From contig JAHKAT010000192.1 in NCBI GenBank assembly GCA_018825925.1, positions 1-16,842 on the forward strand: 16,842 nt of DNA, written 5' to 3'. This document shows, one piece after another, positions 1 to 6,928 of the stretch (positions within the stretch are counted from its first letter, which is position 1; the number at the start of each line of letters is the position of its first letter). Below the pieces are notes generated by a model. That model was not told the DNA's origin and ran no database searches. It worked only from the letters and a program-made list of their open reading frames with translations. Made by a program: the position numbers and the translations under genes. The stretch is from Bacteroidota bacterium (GTDB lineage: Bacteria > Bacteroidota > Bacteroidia > Flavobacteriales_D > Crocinitomicaceae).

Positions 1-223
1 CAGAATCTTCCATGCCAATCGCTTCTCCGCTTTTACCCAACAACTGTCCCATTAAGTATGGGAAGAACAAACCAGCACTTGATGAGAGCAAAAGAAAAAC
101 CCAACCTATAGTAAAGGTGGTTCTGTAGGGTTTTAGATAAGTAAAAATGCCTTTTGCTTTTTGAATACTTTCTTTGGATAATTTTTTTGTGGACTTATCT
201 TTGTTGCCTTTCGGTCGGAGCAT
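1..223 (-). CDS. ABC transporter (exporter-type), N-terminal fragment
   Basis: This is the first 74 codons of a gene running off the left edge. The start is the ATG at 223-221. The N-terminus is basic and lysine-rich (about residues 1-25), followed by a segment reading GIFTYLKPYRTTFTIG and a hydrophobic helix at about residues 38-60. The sequence FPYLMGQLLG follows. This arrangement (a basic tail, then 'YLKPYR', then TM1) is typical of the type-1 transmembrane domain of fused permease/ATPase exporters of the MsbA/LmrA kind, which flip lipids or drugs across the inner membrane. The ATPase half is outside the window, so the substrate cannot be inferred. A TAnnTTTG motif lies 20 bp upstream of the start, divergent from rpmH. 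Family assignment is by pattern only and is moderately sure. Confidence 0.7.
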   Translation of the reverse strand, partial: MLRPKGNKDKSTKKLSKESIQKAKGIFTYLKPYRTTFTIGWVFLLLSSSAGLFFPYLMGQLLGKSGEAIGMEDS

Positions 224-242
224 TGAATTCTTGTTTTAGGTA

Positions 243-250
243 CAAATTTA
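243..250 (-). promoter_or_regulatory. -7 box of the ABC exporter promoter
   Basis: On the minus strand this reads TAAATTTG, a perfect match to the Bacteroidota -7 consensus TAnnTTTG, 19 nt before the ATG at 223. No clear TTTG -33 box lies 17-23 bp upstream, so the call rests on the -7 box and its position. Confidence 0.45.
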
Positions 251-301
251 CGCGATACAAGTATAGACAGATTGATTATTTAAACTTTTTTCTTTGATTG
301 T

Positions 302-331
302 TTTGTTTTATTCAAAAATAACATATCTTTG
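302..331 (+). promoter_or_regulatory. rpmH promoter (TTTG / TATCTTTG)
   Basis: TTTG at 302-305 and TATCTTTG at 324-331 are separated by 18 bp. This fits the sigma-ABfr type promoter of Bacteroidota. Transcription would begin around 337-340, giving a 5' leader of about 40 nt before rpmH. Confidence 0.75.
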
Positions 332-378
332 CAGTCCCAAATTTTGACAAAAAAACAACGTATTAAAAGCATATAATC

Positions 379-537
379 ATGAAAAGAACATTTCAGCCTT
401 CTGTTAGAAAGAGAAGAAACAAGCATGGTTTCAGAAGTAGAATGGCAACTAAGAATGGACGTCGCGTATTAGCTGCTCGTCGCCGCAAAGGAAGAAGCAA
501 ATTAACTGTATCTGACGAAGGAATGCACAAACGTTAA
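379..537 (+). CDS. rpmH: 50S ribosomal protein L34
   Basis: This encodes 52 residues starting MKRTFQPSVRKRRNKHGFR, the hallmark of L34, and continuing with SRMATKNGRRVLAARRRKGR. L34 is a small, very basic protein of the large ribosomal subunit near the exit-tunnel region of 23S rRNA. Its length is slightly over the usual 44-46 residues because of a C-terminal tail (KLTVSDEGMHKR), which is common in Bacteroidota. The gene is monocistronic, with a clear promoter at 302-331 and a terminator at 554-587. The usual partners rnpA and dnaA are not next to it, also common in this phylum. The identification is certain. Confidence 0.98.
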   Translation: MKRTFQPSVRKRRNKHGFRSRMATKNGRRVLAARRRKGRSKLTVSDEGMHKR

Positions 538-553
538 TAGATATTTAATCCTG

Positions 554-587
554 AAAGCCGAAGCTATATTTAGTTTCGGCTTTTTTT
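554..587 (+). terminator. Intrinsic terminator of rpmH
   Basis: AAAGCCGAA (554-562) pairs perfectly with TTCGGCTTT (575-583) around a 12-nt loop, followed by a T run to 587. It starts 17 nt after the rpmH stop codon. Confidence 0.88.
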
Positions 588-690
588 GTGTTTATTTTTT
601 TGAAAAACACTTAAAATCACTTCGATAGGTATTGTTTGAAATGAACTTTTTACTTAACTTAAAGTAATAATTCAACTAAAATAACCTACG

Positions 691-1233
691 ATGACGAACC
701 AAATACTGCTACCGGAGATGGATGTAGTCGGCAAAATCTACCTTGTCGACCACAAAAAAATAATGCTAGATTACGATTTAGCAGAATTCTATAAAATTCC
801 TACCAAAAGAATTAATGAACAAGTAAAAAGGAACAAGGATCGTTTCCCTTCTGATTTCATGTTTCAGTTAAATGAAAAACAATGGGAGATTTTGCGGTCG
901 CAAATTGCGACCACAAATTCGGTAGAACTAAATCGACGCCGAAATTTTCCATACGCTTTTACTGAACATGGTGTTTTGATGCTATCAAGTGTTTTGACAA
1001 GTCCAACAGCCATTCAAGTTAATATTGAGTTGGTGCGTATTTTCACAAAGATGCGCGACATTTTACTGTCCCAAAGTAACTTGATTGACGAATTGCAGAA
1101 GTTGAAAGAGAAAGTAAACTATCAGGATGACAAAATGGATGGTGTGATTCGATACCTTAAGCGATATCTAGATCGAGAAAGAAAAGGAATGAATAAAATT
1201 GGTTACATCAATAAAACAGAGAAAGCATGTTAG
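691..1233 (+). CDS. ORF6N domain protein
   Basis: This 180-residue protein has an N-terminal ORF6N domain (about residues 9-100), related to the KilA-N/Rha group found in phage antirepressors and common as stand-alone proteins in Bacteroidota. Diagnostic stretches are KIYLVDHKKIMLDYDLAEFY, RFPSDFMFQLNEKQ and YAFTEHGVLMLSSVLTSPTA. A charged, probably coiled-coil C-terminus follows (about 118-160: LIDELQKLKEKVNYQDDKMD). The family is thought to bind DNA, but the function of the bacterial stand-alone members is not established. The stop overlaps the comM start by 7 nt (ATGTTAG), so comM translation may be coupled to it. No convincing promoter was found upstream: TTTG at 635-638 has only a weak partner (TAACTTAA). 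The family is widely moved by phages, so this may be a later insertion in front of comM. Confidence 0.85.
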   Translation: MTNQILLPEMDVVGKIYLVDHKKIMLDYDLAEFYKIPTKRINEQVKRNKDRFPSDFMFQLNEKQWEILRSQIATTNSVELNRRRNFPYAFTEHGVLMLSSVLTSPTAIQVNIELVRIFTKMRDILLSQSNLIDELQKLKEKVNYQDDKMDGVIRYLKRYLDRERKGMNKIGYINKTEKAC

Positions 1234-2762
1234 TAAAGACCTATGGTAGCGCAGTTTTTGGGATTGATGCTACAACAATTACAATAGAAGTAAATATTTC
1301 TATCGGTATCAATTTTATTTTGGTGGTATTGCCAGATAGTGCAGTTAAGGAGAGTCAGCAACGCATTAAAGCAGCGATGAAAAACAACAATTATAAATAT
1401 CCAGGGAAAGAACTTACTATCAATATGGCGCCAGCAGATATTCGCAAAGAAGGTTCTACGTTTGATTTGCCCATCGCTATTGGGATTTTAGCTGCTTCCG
1501 AGCAAGTATTAACGGATCAATTAGAAGATTTTTTAATTCTTGGTGAACTTTCTTTAGATGGTAATTTAAAACCAATGAAAGGAATCTTGCCCATAGCTCT
1601 ACAGGCTAAAAAAGAAGGCTATAAAGGTTTGATTGTACCCTTAGAGAATGCTTCAGAAGCTGCCATAGTTCAGGGTTTGAAGGTCTATGGAATGTCTTGT
1701 CTGAAAGAAGTAGTGGATTTTTTTAACGGTGATGAATCATTCTTGCCGACTGAAGTTCCATCCTTCGACAGTTCTAATTTTCAAGCAGATAACAGTGTTG
1801 ATTTTAGTGATGTGAAAGGGCAGATGGCTATTAAAAGAGCCTTTGAAATTGCTGCCTCAGGAGGTCATAATGTGATATTAATTGGACCACCAGGAGCTGG
1901 TAAATCAATGTTAGCGAAGCGCTTACCTACAATTTTACCACCAATGACTATTGACGAAGCGCTAGAAACAACTAAAATTCATTCCGTAGCCGGAAAAATC
2001 TCTAAAGAAGCTGGACTCGTTACTCAACGGCCTTTTCGAAAACCACACCATACCATCTCAGATGTCGCATTGGTAGGCGGTGGTGGCTATCCTCAACCAG
2101 GTGAGATTTCACTAGCACACAATGGTGTTTTGTTTTTGGATGAATTACCCGAGTATAAACGAACGGTTTTGGAAGTGATGCGTCAACCATTGGAGGATCG
2201 GCAAGTAACTATTTCAAGAGCGAAGTTTACGGTAGACTATCCTGCTGGTTTTATGTTGATAGCGGCAATGAACCCGTGTCCGTGCGGGTACTTCAACCAT
2301 CCTGAAAAAGAATGCCTGTGCGGCCCTGGAAATGTGCAGAAATATTTAAACAAAATATCCGGACCATTATTGGATCGGATTGATCTCCATGTTGAAGTTA
2401 CTCCTGTAAGCTATGACGAACTTTCGTCAAAAGAGGGGGAGTTGGGAAGTGCTCAAATTCGTGAACGAGTTATTGCAGCGCGTTTAGTGCAGGAGAACAG
2501 ATTTAAAAGTGATTCTACCGTACATTGTAACGCGCAAATGTCCAGCCAGCAAATTCGTGAATTTTGCAGTTTGAATGATGCTAGTGCAGAAATTCTGAAG
2601 GTAGCGATGAATAAAATGGGGTTATCGGCTCGCGCTTATGACCGAATTTTAAAAGTAGCACGCACAATTGCAGATTTAGAGAACTTTCGAGATATCGAAG
2701 TAAAACATATGGCCGAAGCAATACAATTTAGAAGTTTGGATCGCGAAGGTTGGGCTAGTTGA
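1227..2762 (+). CDS. comM: YifB/ComM family Mg-chelatase-like AAA+ ATPase
   Basis: This encodes 511 residues, the normal length for the family. The N-terminal ChlI-like domain (about 1-165) contains the family start MLVKTYGSAVFGIDA and LPDSAVKES. The AAA+ domain (about 190-395) has Walker A GPPGAGKS at 220-227, Walker B LFLDE ending at D305-E306, a cysteine-rich insert CPCGYFNHPEKECLC, and GPLLDRIDLH in the sensor/arginine region. The C-terminal Mg_chelatase_C helical domain lies at about 410-505 with LSARAYDRILKVARTIADLE. In Vibrio and Haemophilus, ComM is a hexameric helicase promoting branch migration during natural transformation. A role in DNA recombination here is inferred from the family. 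The start at 1227 is supported by the conserved N-terminus, even though it overlaps the previous gene. The gene converges on the ABC ATPase with a 6-bp gap and no visible terminator. Confidence 0.95.
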   Translation: MLVKTYGSAVFGIDATTITIEVNISIGINFILVVLPDSAVKESQQRIKAAMKNNNYKYPGKELTINMAPADIRKEGSTFDLPIAIGILAASEQVLTDQLEDFLILGELSLDGNLKPMKGILPIALQAKKEGYKGLIVPLENASEAAIVQGLKVYGMSCLKEVVDFFNGDESFLPTEVPSFDSSNFQADNSVDFSDVKGQMAIKRAFEIAASGGHNVILIGPPGAGKSMLAKRLPTILPPMTIDEALETTKIHSVAGKISKEAGLVTQRPFRKPHHTISDVALVGGGGYPQPGEISLAHNGVLFLDELPEYKRTVLEVMRQPLEDRQVTISRAKFTVDYPAGFMLIAAMNPCPCGYFNHPEKECLCGPGNVQKYLNKISGPLLDRIDLHVEVTPVSYDELSSKEGELGSAQIRERVIAARLVQENRFKSDSTVHCNAQMSSQQIREFCSLNDASAEILKVAMNKMGLSARAYDRILKVARTIADLENFRDIEVKHMAEAIQFRSLDREGWAS

Positions 2763-2768
2763 TTTTAC

Positions 2769-3479
2769 CTAATGAAATGTTTGTTGGATGATACTCTCTA
2801 GTTCAAAGTCTTTTTTTAGAATAGTTCGCATAGTAGTGCTGGATTCAGGTATGCAAAAAATAGTATCAACACTTTGCAATAAAATTTCTAGGTCGTGGCT
2901 GGTTACTAAAACGCTCTTTTCTTCTGAACGCACGTACTGCTGAAGCAATTCCATGATTTTTCTTTTGTTTTTGTAATCCAAAAAAGCGGTTGGTTCATCT
3001 AAAAAAACATAAGGGGTATCTTGTGCCATGGCACGCGCAATTGCTACCATTTGTCGTTCACCATCTGATATTTCTTCGGTAAATTTGTTCTGTAGGTGAA
3101 GTATGTCAACGGCTTCTAACGCCAAAATTGAAGCGTCCCTGTCTTTTTCTGTCACTTGGCCAAATCGACCTAAATAGGGAGTCCGCCCGAGCAATACATA
3201 CTCTAAAACACGTAAGTGCGGAATTCCGGCAAACCGACTAGAAACGAAGGAGAATAATTTAGATCTTCTTTGGTCAAGAGTAGGTTGGATGGGCAATCCA
3301 TCCATTAATATTTCACCCTCAAGGAGATCAATTTCTCCAATAACAGATTTCATAAAGGTAGATTTGCCTTTACCGTTTGCGCCAACTAATCCATATAATT
3401 CCCCTTTCCGTAAATTCAACTGCGGAATTTGAATCAGTGGATTGACGTATCCTATTTTTGCATTTCTCACCTCTATCAT
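2769..3479 (-). CDS. ABC importer ATP-binding protein (FecE/BtuD type)
   Basis: This 236-residue cytoplasmic ATPase energises the adjacent FecCD-type permease. Walker A is GANGKGKST (33-41), the signature is ISDGERQ (137-143, a variant of LSGGQ), Walker B is YVFLDE with the D-loop at 157-168, and the switch histidine is H195 in VTSHD. The usual glutamine of the Q-loop is not evident: the stretch at 76-83 reads LFSFVSSR, where the family normally has a Gln after Pro. Its start overlaps the permease stop by 4 nt (ATGA), indicating translational coupling. It is the last gene of the three-gene importer operon, which most often takes up Fe-siderophores, heme or cobalamin. The substrate cannot be read from the sequence. 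Confidence 0.93.
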   Translation of the reverse strand: MIEVRNAKIGYVNPLIQIPQLNLRKGELYGLVGANGKGKSTFMKSVIGEIDLLEGEILMDGLPIQPTLDQRRSKLFSFVSSRFAGIPHLRVLEYVLLGRTPYLGRFGQVTEKDRDASILALEAVDILHLQNKFTEEISDGERQMVAIARAMAQDTPYVFLDEPTAFLDYKNKRKIMELLQQYVRSEEKSVLVTSHDLEILLQSVDTIFCIPESSTTMRTILKKDFELESIIQQTFH

Positions 3480-4468
3480 GCCAATCGTTTAATGATGAAA
3501 TAAATAACCATTGGGGCTCCTATAATGGAGGTAATAGCGTTTATAGGCAAAGGAGTGATAAAACTTAAAAGTTCAACACAAATATCACAAATCAGTAAAA
3601 ACACAACTCCGCCTAATAAGCACGCGGGAATTAGAATTCTATGATTTTGAGTTTTGAATAAAATTCGAATTAAATTGGGTACGGCCAAACCAATAAAAGC
3701 TATGGGCCCGCAAAAAGCCGTTACAAGTCCGGTAAAAAGAACGGTCGCACAGATGATTCCTATTCTGCTCTTTCGTACGTTTATTCCCAATAAAGAGGCT
3801 TCTTTTTCTCCCAAAATTAGAGCGTTCAGTGATTTGCTATAGTACATTGTTACTAGCAATGCCAGCAGATAAAAAAGAAAAATCACACCCAATTGTCCAA
3901 ATTGTACGTTTTGCAAAGAACCCATGGACCACAAAGTGAATAGTTTTAAAGAATTGGCTTCGCTAACTGATTGTAAAATTGAAACCAAGGCGCCTGTGAA
4001 ACTTCCAATCATAATACCAACCAATAAAAGAGATAAGGAGTTTCGAAGAAAATTCGCTAGAAATAATATCAAAACCGCAAAAATCCCAGCTCCAATCAAG
4101 GCAGAAAAAATTAAACCGAAATCATTTCTAACGAAGGTCCAGCCCGACAAAACAGACAGTGCTACCAATAAACTCGAGCCTGAATTTATTCCCAACACAT
4201 AAGGTCCAGCGAGTGGGTTTTGAAACAAGGTTTGCATCATCAATCCAGCTAAGGAAAGTGAAGAACCTGCAATAAAACACATAAATAAGCGCGGAATTCT
4301 AAATTCCTTGAGGATTACGTGTTCAATTTTGTCAGGATCAAAATCAAATAAAAAAGTGTAGAAATCTGAAGATGAAACGAATATTTCGCCAAGTAGCACA
4401 TGCAGAATACTTAAAATAAAAATTCCAAGGGTAATCCCCATCCATATCCAATTTCTGCTCAAAGTCAT
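3476..4468 (-). CDS. ABC importer permease, FecCD family
   Basis: This 330-residue inner-membrane permease has about ten hydrophobic segments, as expected for the FecCD/BtuC family. Conserved motifs in order are: RIPRL after TM1; MMQTLFQNPLAGPYVLGINS (the TM2-3 signature); GEKEASLLGINV (the cytoplasmic coupling region facing the ATPase); GPIAFIGLAVPNLIR; and LPINAITSIIGAPMVIYFII at the C-terminus. It forms a homodimeric channel with the ATPase and receives ligand from the lipoprotein gene upstream. Its ATG overlaps the binding-protein stop by one base (TAATG), and its own stop overlaps the ATPase start by 4 nt. The substrate class (iron chelate, heme or B12) is inferred only from the family. 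Confidence 0.95.
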   Translation of the reverse strand: MTLSRNWIWMGITLGIFILSILHVLLGEIFVSSSDFYTFLFDFDPDKIEHVILKEFRIPRLFMCFIAGSSLSLAGLMMQTLFQNPLAGPYVLGINSGSSLLVALSVLSGWTFVRNDFGLIFSALIGAGIFAVLILFLANFLRNSLSLLLVGIMIGSFTGALVSILQSVSEANSLKLFTLWSMGSLQNVQFGQLGVIFLFYLLALLVTMYYSKSLNALILGEKEASLLGINVRKSRIGIICATVLFTGLVTAFCGPIAFIGLAVPNLIRILFKTQNHRILIPACLLGGVVFLLICDICVELLSFITPLPINAITSIIGAPMVIYFIIKRLA

Positions 4469-5511
4469 TATTCTACGAGATGATAAAAATGAAGCTTTTC
4501 AATATTTTTTCCAGAAAAGATACGAATGTAATCTTCTAAAACCTTGTGGGGTTCTATTGCGCTCATTTCCCAAAATCGGTTACCCGATCTGGAATAATCA
4601 TATATTTTTCCAGTTTTAAAAACAGACATGTTTTGCAATTTGGGATTTGACGCTACCATCATTTTTTTCGTTGGAATACCGGTATTGAGCCAAAATTCTA
4701 CATTTTTACTATCGGCTATTATTTTTTCAAAACTTAGCTGAACAGAGCCGGTTCCTTTGGTTTTTCGGTAAACATACTCGGCTCCTGCATCTTTCATTAA
4801 TGTAGCTTGATAACTTTCACCTGCCGGTGCGTTCCATTGGTCGCCCCACATATTGCCACTGATAACCTTGGCTTTGCGATTAGTAGATACTACTTGCAGG
4901 TCGAGATATTTTTCTTTTAAGTCCTCAAAAATTGCGTGAGCTTCGGCTGGCTTGCCCATTAGATAGCCAAAAACTAAAATCCATTCAGCCTTTCCCAGTG
5001 GATGACTTTCTCTCCAGTCGTAATTCACCAAACAATCAATACCGATTTTATTCAAGGTTTTGGCATGTTGAAATTCTTTTCCGAATCCAGAATAAAATAT
5101 GGCTTGACATCCAGATTTCACTAGACTTTCAACGGGTATTTGCATTTCTTCGCCAAGCTCTAGTACTTTTTTATCCTGAACGTTTTTCAGAAGTTCAGAA
5201 TTGTAGATATACAACGAATTTGAGACAGCTCCAATTCGATCGATTAAGTTTAGTTTTTGCATCATTCCTACGTGGGTGGCTGATAGGCATGCAACTTTTA
5301 GCAATGGGTCCTTAGGATTGATAACAATAGTTTGCTCTATTTTCTTCGTTTCTGGTGATAGTATTTGGAGAATCGTTTGCCCGTCCTGTTGAATCAATTG
5401 AAAAAAGTCAGCGTACTGAACTAAATTCTTATTGGAATTTAATTCAGAACTTGAATTAGATTCTTGACAGCTAAAAAGAAGAAGGAGGGAAAGAATTATT
5501 AGATGTTTCAT
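4468..5511 (-). CDS. ABC importer substrate-binding lipoprotein
   Basis: This 347-residue protein has a lipoprotein signal (MKHLIILSLLLLFSC, lipidated Cys15), so it is membrane-anchored in the periplasm. The mature part fits the type III periplasmic-binding fold (Peripla_BP_2, BtuF/FepB group). The first lobe includes KVACLSATHVGMMQKLNLID and NRIG-like AVSNSLYIYN. A central stretch, NYDWRESHPLGKAEWI, is typical of this family in Bacteroidota, followed by a long linking helix and the second lobe with WNAPAGESYQATLMKDAGA. The C-terminus (EMSAIEPHKVLEDYIRIFSG) also fits. It is the first gene of the importer operon. Only 72 bp separate it from rplI, and that gap holds the rplI terminator, so its promoter is unclear. 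The ligand is unknown. Confidence 0.9.
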   Translation of the reverse strand: MKHLIILSLLLLFSCQESNSSSELNSNKNLVQYADFFQLIQQDGQTILQILSPETKKIEQTIVINPKDPLLKVACLSATHVGMMQKLNLIDRIGAVSNSLYIYNSELLKNVQDKKVLELGEEMQIPVESLVKSGCQAIFYSGFGKEFQHAKTLNKIGIDCLVNYDWRESHPLGKAEWILVFGYLMGKPAEAHAIFEDLKEKYLDLQVVSTNRKAKVISGNMWGDQWNAPAGESYQATLMKDAGAEYVYRKTKGTGSVQLSFEKIIADSKNVEFWLNTGIPTKKMMVASNPKLQNMSVFKTGKIYDYSRSGNRFWEMSAIEPHKVLEDYIRIFSGKNIEKLHFYHLVE

Positions 5512-5534
5512 TGAAAAAAAGAAGTAAAATTGCG

Positions 5535-5564
5535 AAAAAAAAGCCGATTCTTACGAACCGGCTT
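5535..5564 (-). terminator. Intrinsic terminator of the rpsF-rpsR-rplI operon
   Basis: On the minus strand, AAGCCGGTTC and GAATCGGCTT form a 10-bp stem (one G-T wobble) around a GTAA loop (5541-5564), followed by a run of eight T (5535-5542). It lies 20 nt after the rplI stop. Confidence 0.9.
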
Positions 5565-5583
5565 CTTTAAATATAGGTGGAAA

Positions 5584-6030
5584 TTACTCTCCAACAACTT
5601 CAATTTTGAAAGTCGCTCTAACACCTTTGTGGATGTTTGCTTCACCTTCATAAGAACCAACCTCACGGATAGGATCTTGTTTAATTTTTAATGCTTTACG
5701 GTCGATATCGAAACCTTCTTTCTTCAAAGCTTCAGAAATTTGAACCGTATTTACTGAACCAAAAATCTTACCGTTCTCACCAGCTTTCGTAGCGATAGTG
5801 ATACTGAAATCGTTCAATTTAGCACATACTTCTTCAGCCTCTGCTAATATTTTAGACTCCTTGTGAGATCTTTGTTTCATTGTTTCAGCATGTGCTTTCT
5901 TTGCAGAGGCAGTAGCCAAAACCGCGTATCCTTGAGGAATCAAGAAATTGCGACCATAACCTGGTTTTACACTAACTAACTCGTCTTTAAAGCCAAGTTT
6001 GTCAACTGTTTTTTTAAGAATTACTTCCAT
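5584..6030 (-). CDS. rplI: 50S ribosomal protein L9
   Basis: This encodes 148 residues, the standard length. The N-terminal RNA-binding domain has the L9 signature GYGRNFLIPQGYAVLAT (about 24-40). A long connecting helix (about 41-75, rich in Ala, Lys and Glu) leads to the C-terminal domain starting near NDFSITIATKAGENGKIFGS. L9 binds 23S rRNA near the L1 stalk and helps keep the reading frame. It is the last gene of the rpsF-rpsR-rplI operon, 26 nt after rpsR, with a strong terminator behind it. Confidence 0.98.
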   Translation of the reverse strand: MEVILKKTVDKLGFKDELVSVKPGYGRNFLIPQGYAVLATASAKKAHAETMKQRSHKESKILAEAEEVCAKLNDFSITIATKAGENGKIFGSVNTVQISEALKKEGFDIDRKALKIKQDPIREVGSYEGEANIHKGVRATFKIEVVGE

Positions 6031-6056
6031 GTTTGAATATTTTTTTGACGTTAATC

Positions 6057-6320
6057 TTATCTCATCATATCAGCCACATATGGAAGAACTGCGATGTGAC
6101 GAGCTCTTTTAATGGCTTTGTTGACTCTTTTTTGATATTTTGCTGAAGTACCAGTGATACGACGTGGTAAAATTTTACCTTGTTCGTTCAATAATTTCAA
6201 CAAAAAGTTAGCGTCTTTGTAATCAATAAATTTAATACCGCTTTTTTTGAAACGGCAATATTTGTCTTTTTTAATGTCGATGTTAATCGGCGTCAAATAA
6301 CGGATATCATTTTGTGACAT
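6057..6320 (-). CDS. rpsR: 30S ribosomal protein S18
   Basis: This encodes 87 residues. The core motifs of S18 are present: YCRFKKSGIKFIDYKDANFL and GKILPRRITGTSAKYQKRVN, followed by KAIKRARHIAVLPYVAD. S18 pairs with S6 on the 16S rRNA platform, which matches its place directly after rpsF (26-nt gap). Unlike in Escherichia coli, no priB or ssb gene is inserted between S6 and S18. Confidence 0.98.
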   Translation of the reverse strand: MSQNDIRYLTPINIDIKKDKYCRFKKSGIKFIDYKDANFLLKLLNEQGKILPRRITGTSAKYQKRVNKAIKRARHIAVLPYVADMMR

Positions 6321-6346
6321 ACTCTTCGTTTTTTTTAGATGATAAA

Positions 6347-6703
6347 TTAAGCTTCAGCAGGTGCAGCTTTCGCTTGACCCATTTTAGAACGACGTTTCCC
6401 AGCATATTCTAAGTGATCTTTGTCCATTTTGATAGTCAAAAATCGCATAACACGCTCGTCACGCTTTAACATCAATTCGAAGTCAGCAATCACTTGCGCG
6501 TCCGCTTCAAATTCAGTTAAAAAATAAAATCCAGTAGATTTTTTCTGGATTGGGTACGCCATTTTGCGTAATCCCCAACTCTCTGAGTGCTTAATTTTAC
6601 CGCCCCAAGTTTTAATCTCGGACTCGAATTTCTGCACTGCTTCCTTTGCCTGGTCTTCAGACAAAACGGGAGTTAAAATGAAAACAGTTTCGTAAGAATT
6701 CAT
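6347..6703 (-). CDS. rpsF: 30S ribosomal protein S6
   Basis: This encodes 118 residues. The S6 fold is visible: NSYETVFILTPVLSEDQ (strand 1), GGKIKHSESWGLRKMAYPIQ (the conserved WG.RKLAY.I region), GFYFLTEFEADAQ, and ERVMRFLTIKMD. A short basic/Ala-rich tail ends in AKAAPAEA. S6 binds S18 on the small-subunit platform. It is the first gene of the operon and sits behind a clear Bacteroidota promoter (6737-6765), with a leader of about 25-30 nt. Confidence 0.98.
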   Translation of the reverse strand: MNSYETVFILTPVLSEDQAKEAVQKFESEIKTWGGKIKHSESWGLRKMAYPIQKKSTGFYFLTEFEADAQVIADFELMLKRDERVMRFLTIKMDKDHLEYAGKRRSKMGQAKAAPAEA

Positions 6704-6736
6704 GTTTTGTGAATTAATTATTAATTTTTAAGGGTG

Positions 6737-6765
6737 CAAAGATACGTAATTAATTCAATAAAACA
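6737..6765 (-). promoter_or_regulatory. Promoter of the rpsF operon
   Basis: The minus strand reads TATCTTTG (6744-6737), identical to the rpmH -7 box. A TGTTTT stretch at 6765-6760, about 15-20 bp upstream, serves as an imperfect -33 box. Confidence 0.7.
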
Positions 6766-6928
6766 TAGGTGCGACTTTCTTCTAGCAAAAATATAGTTTA
6801 GCCTTGACCACCTGTAATTTCTTAACGTATAATTAAGCAACGATTTTTGACCTAAACTGACCTTTGTAGTTTATGATCATAAGTCGCCGGCTTTACAATT
6901 AAGTCCAAAATTATTTTATTCTCTTTGT

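Noticed and set aside
224..690. Chromosomal origin next to rpmH
   Set aside because: No dnaA, no rnpA and no cluster of DnaA boxes are visible. In Bacteroidota rpmH is often away from the origin.
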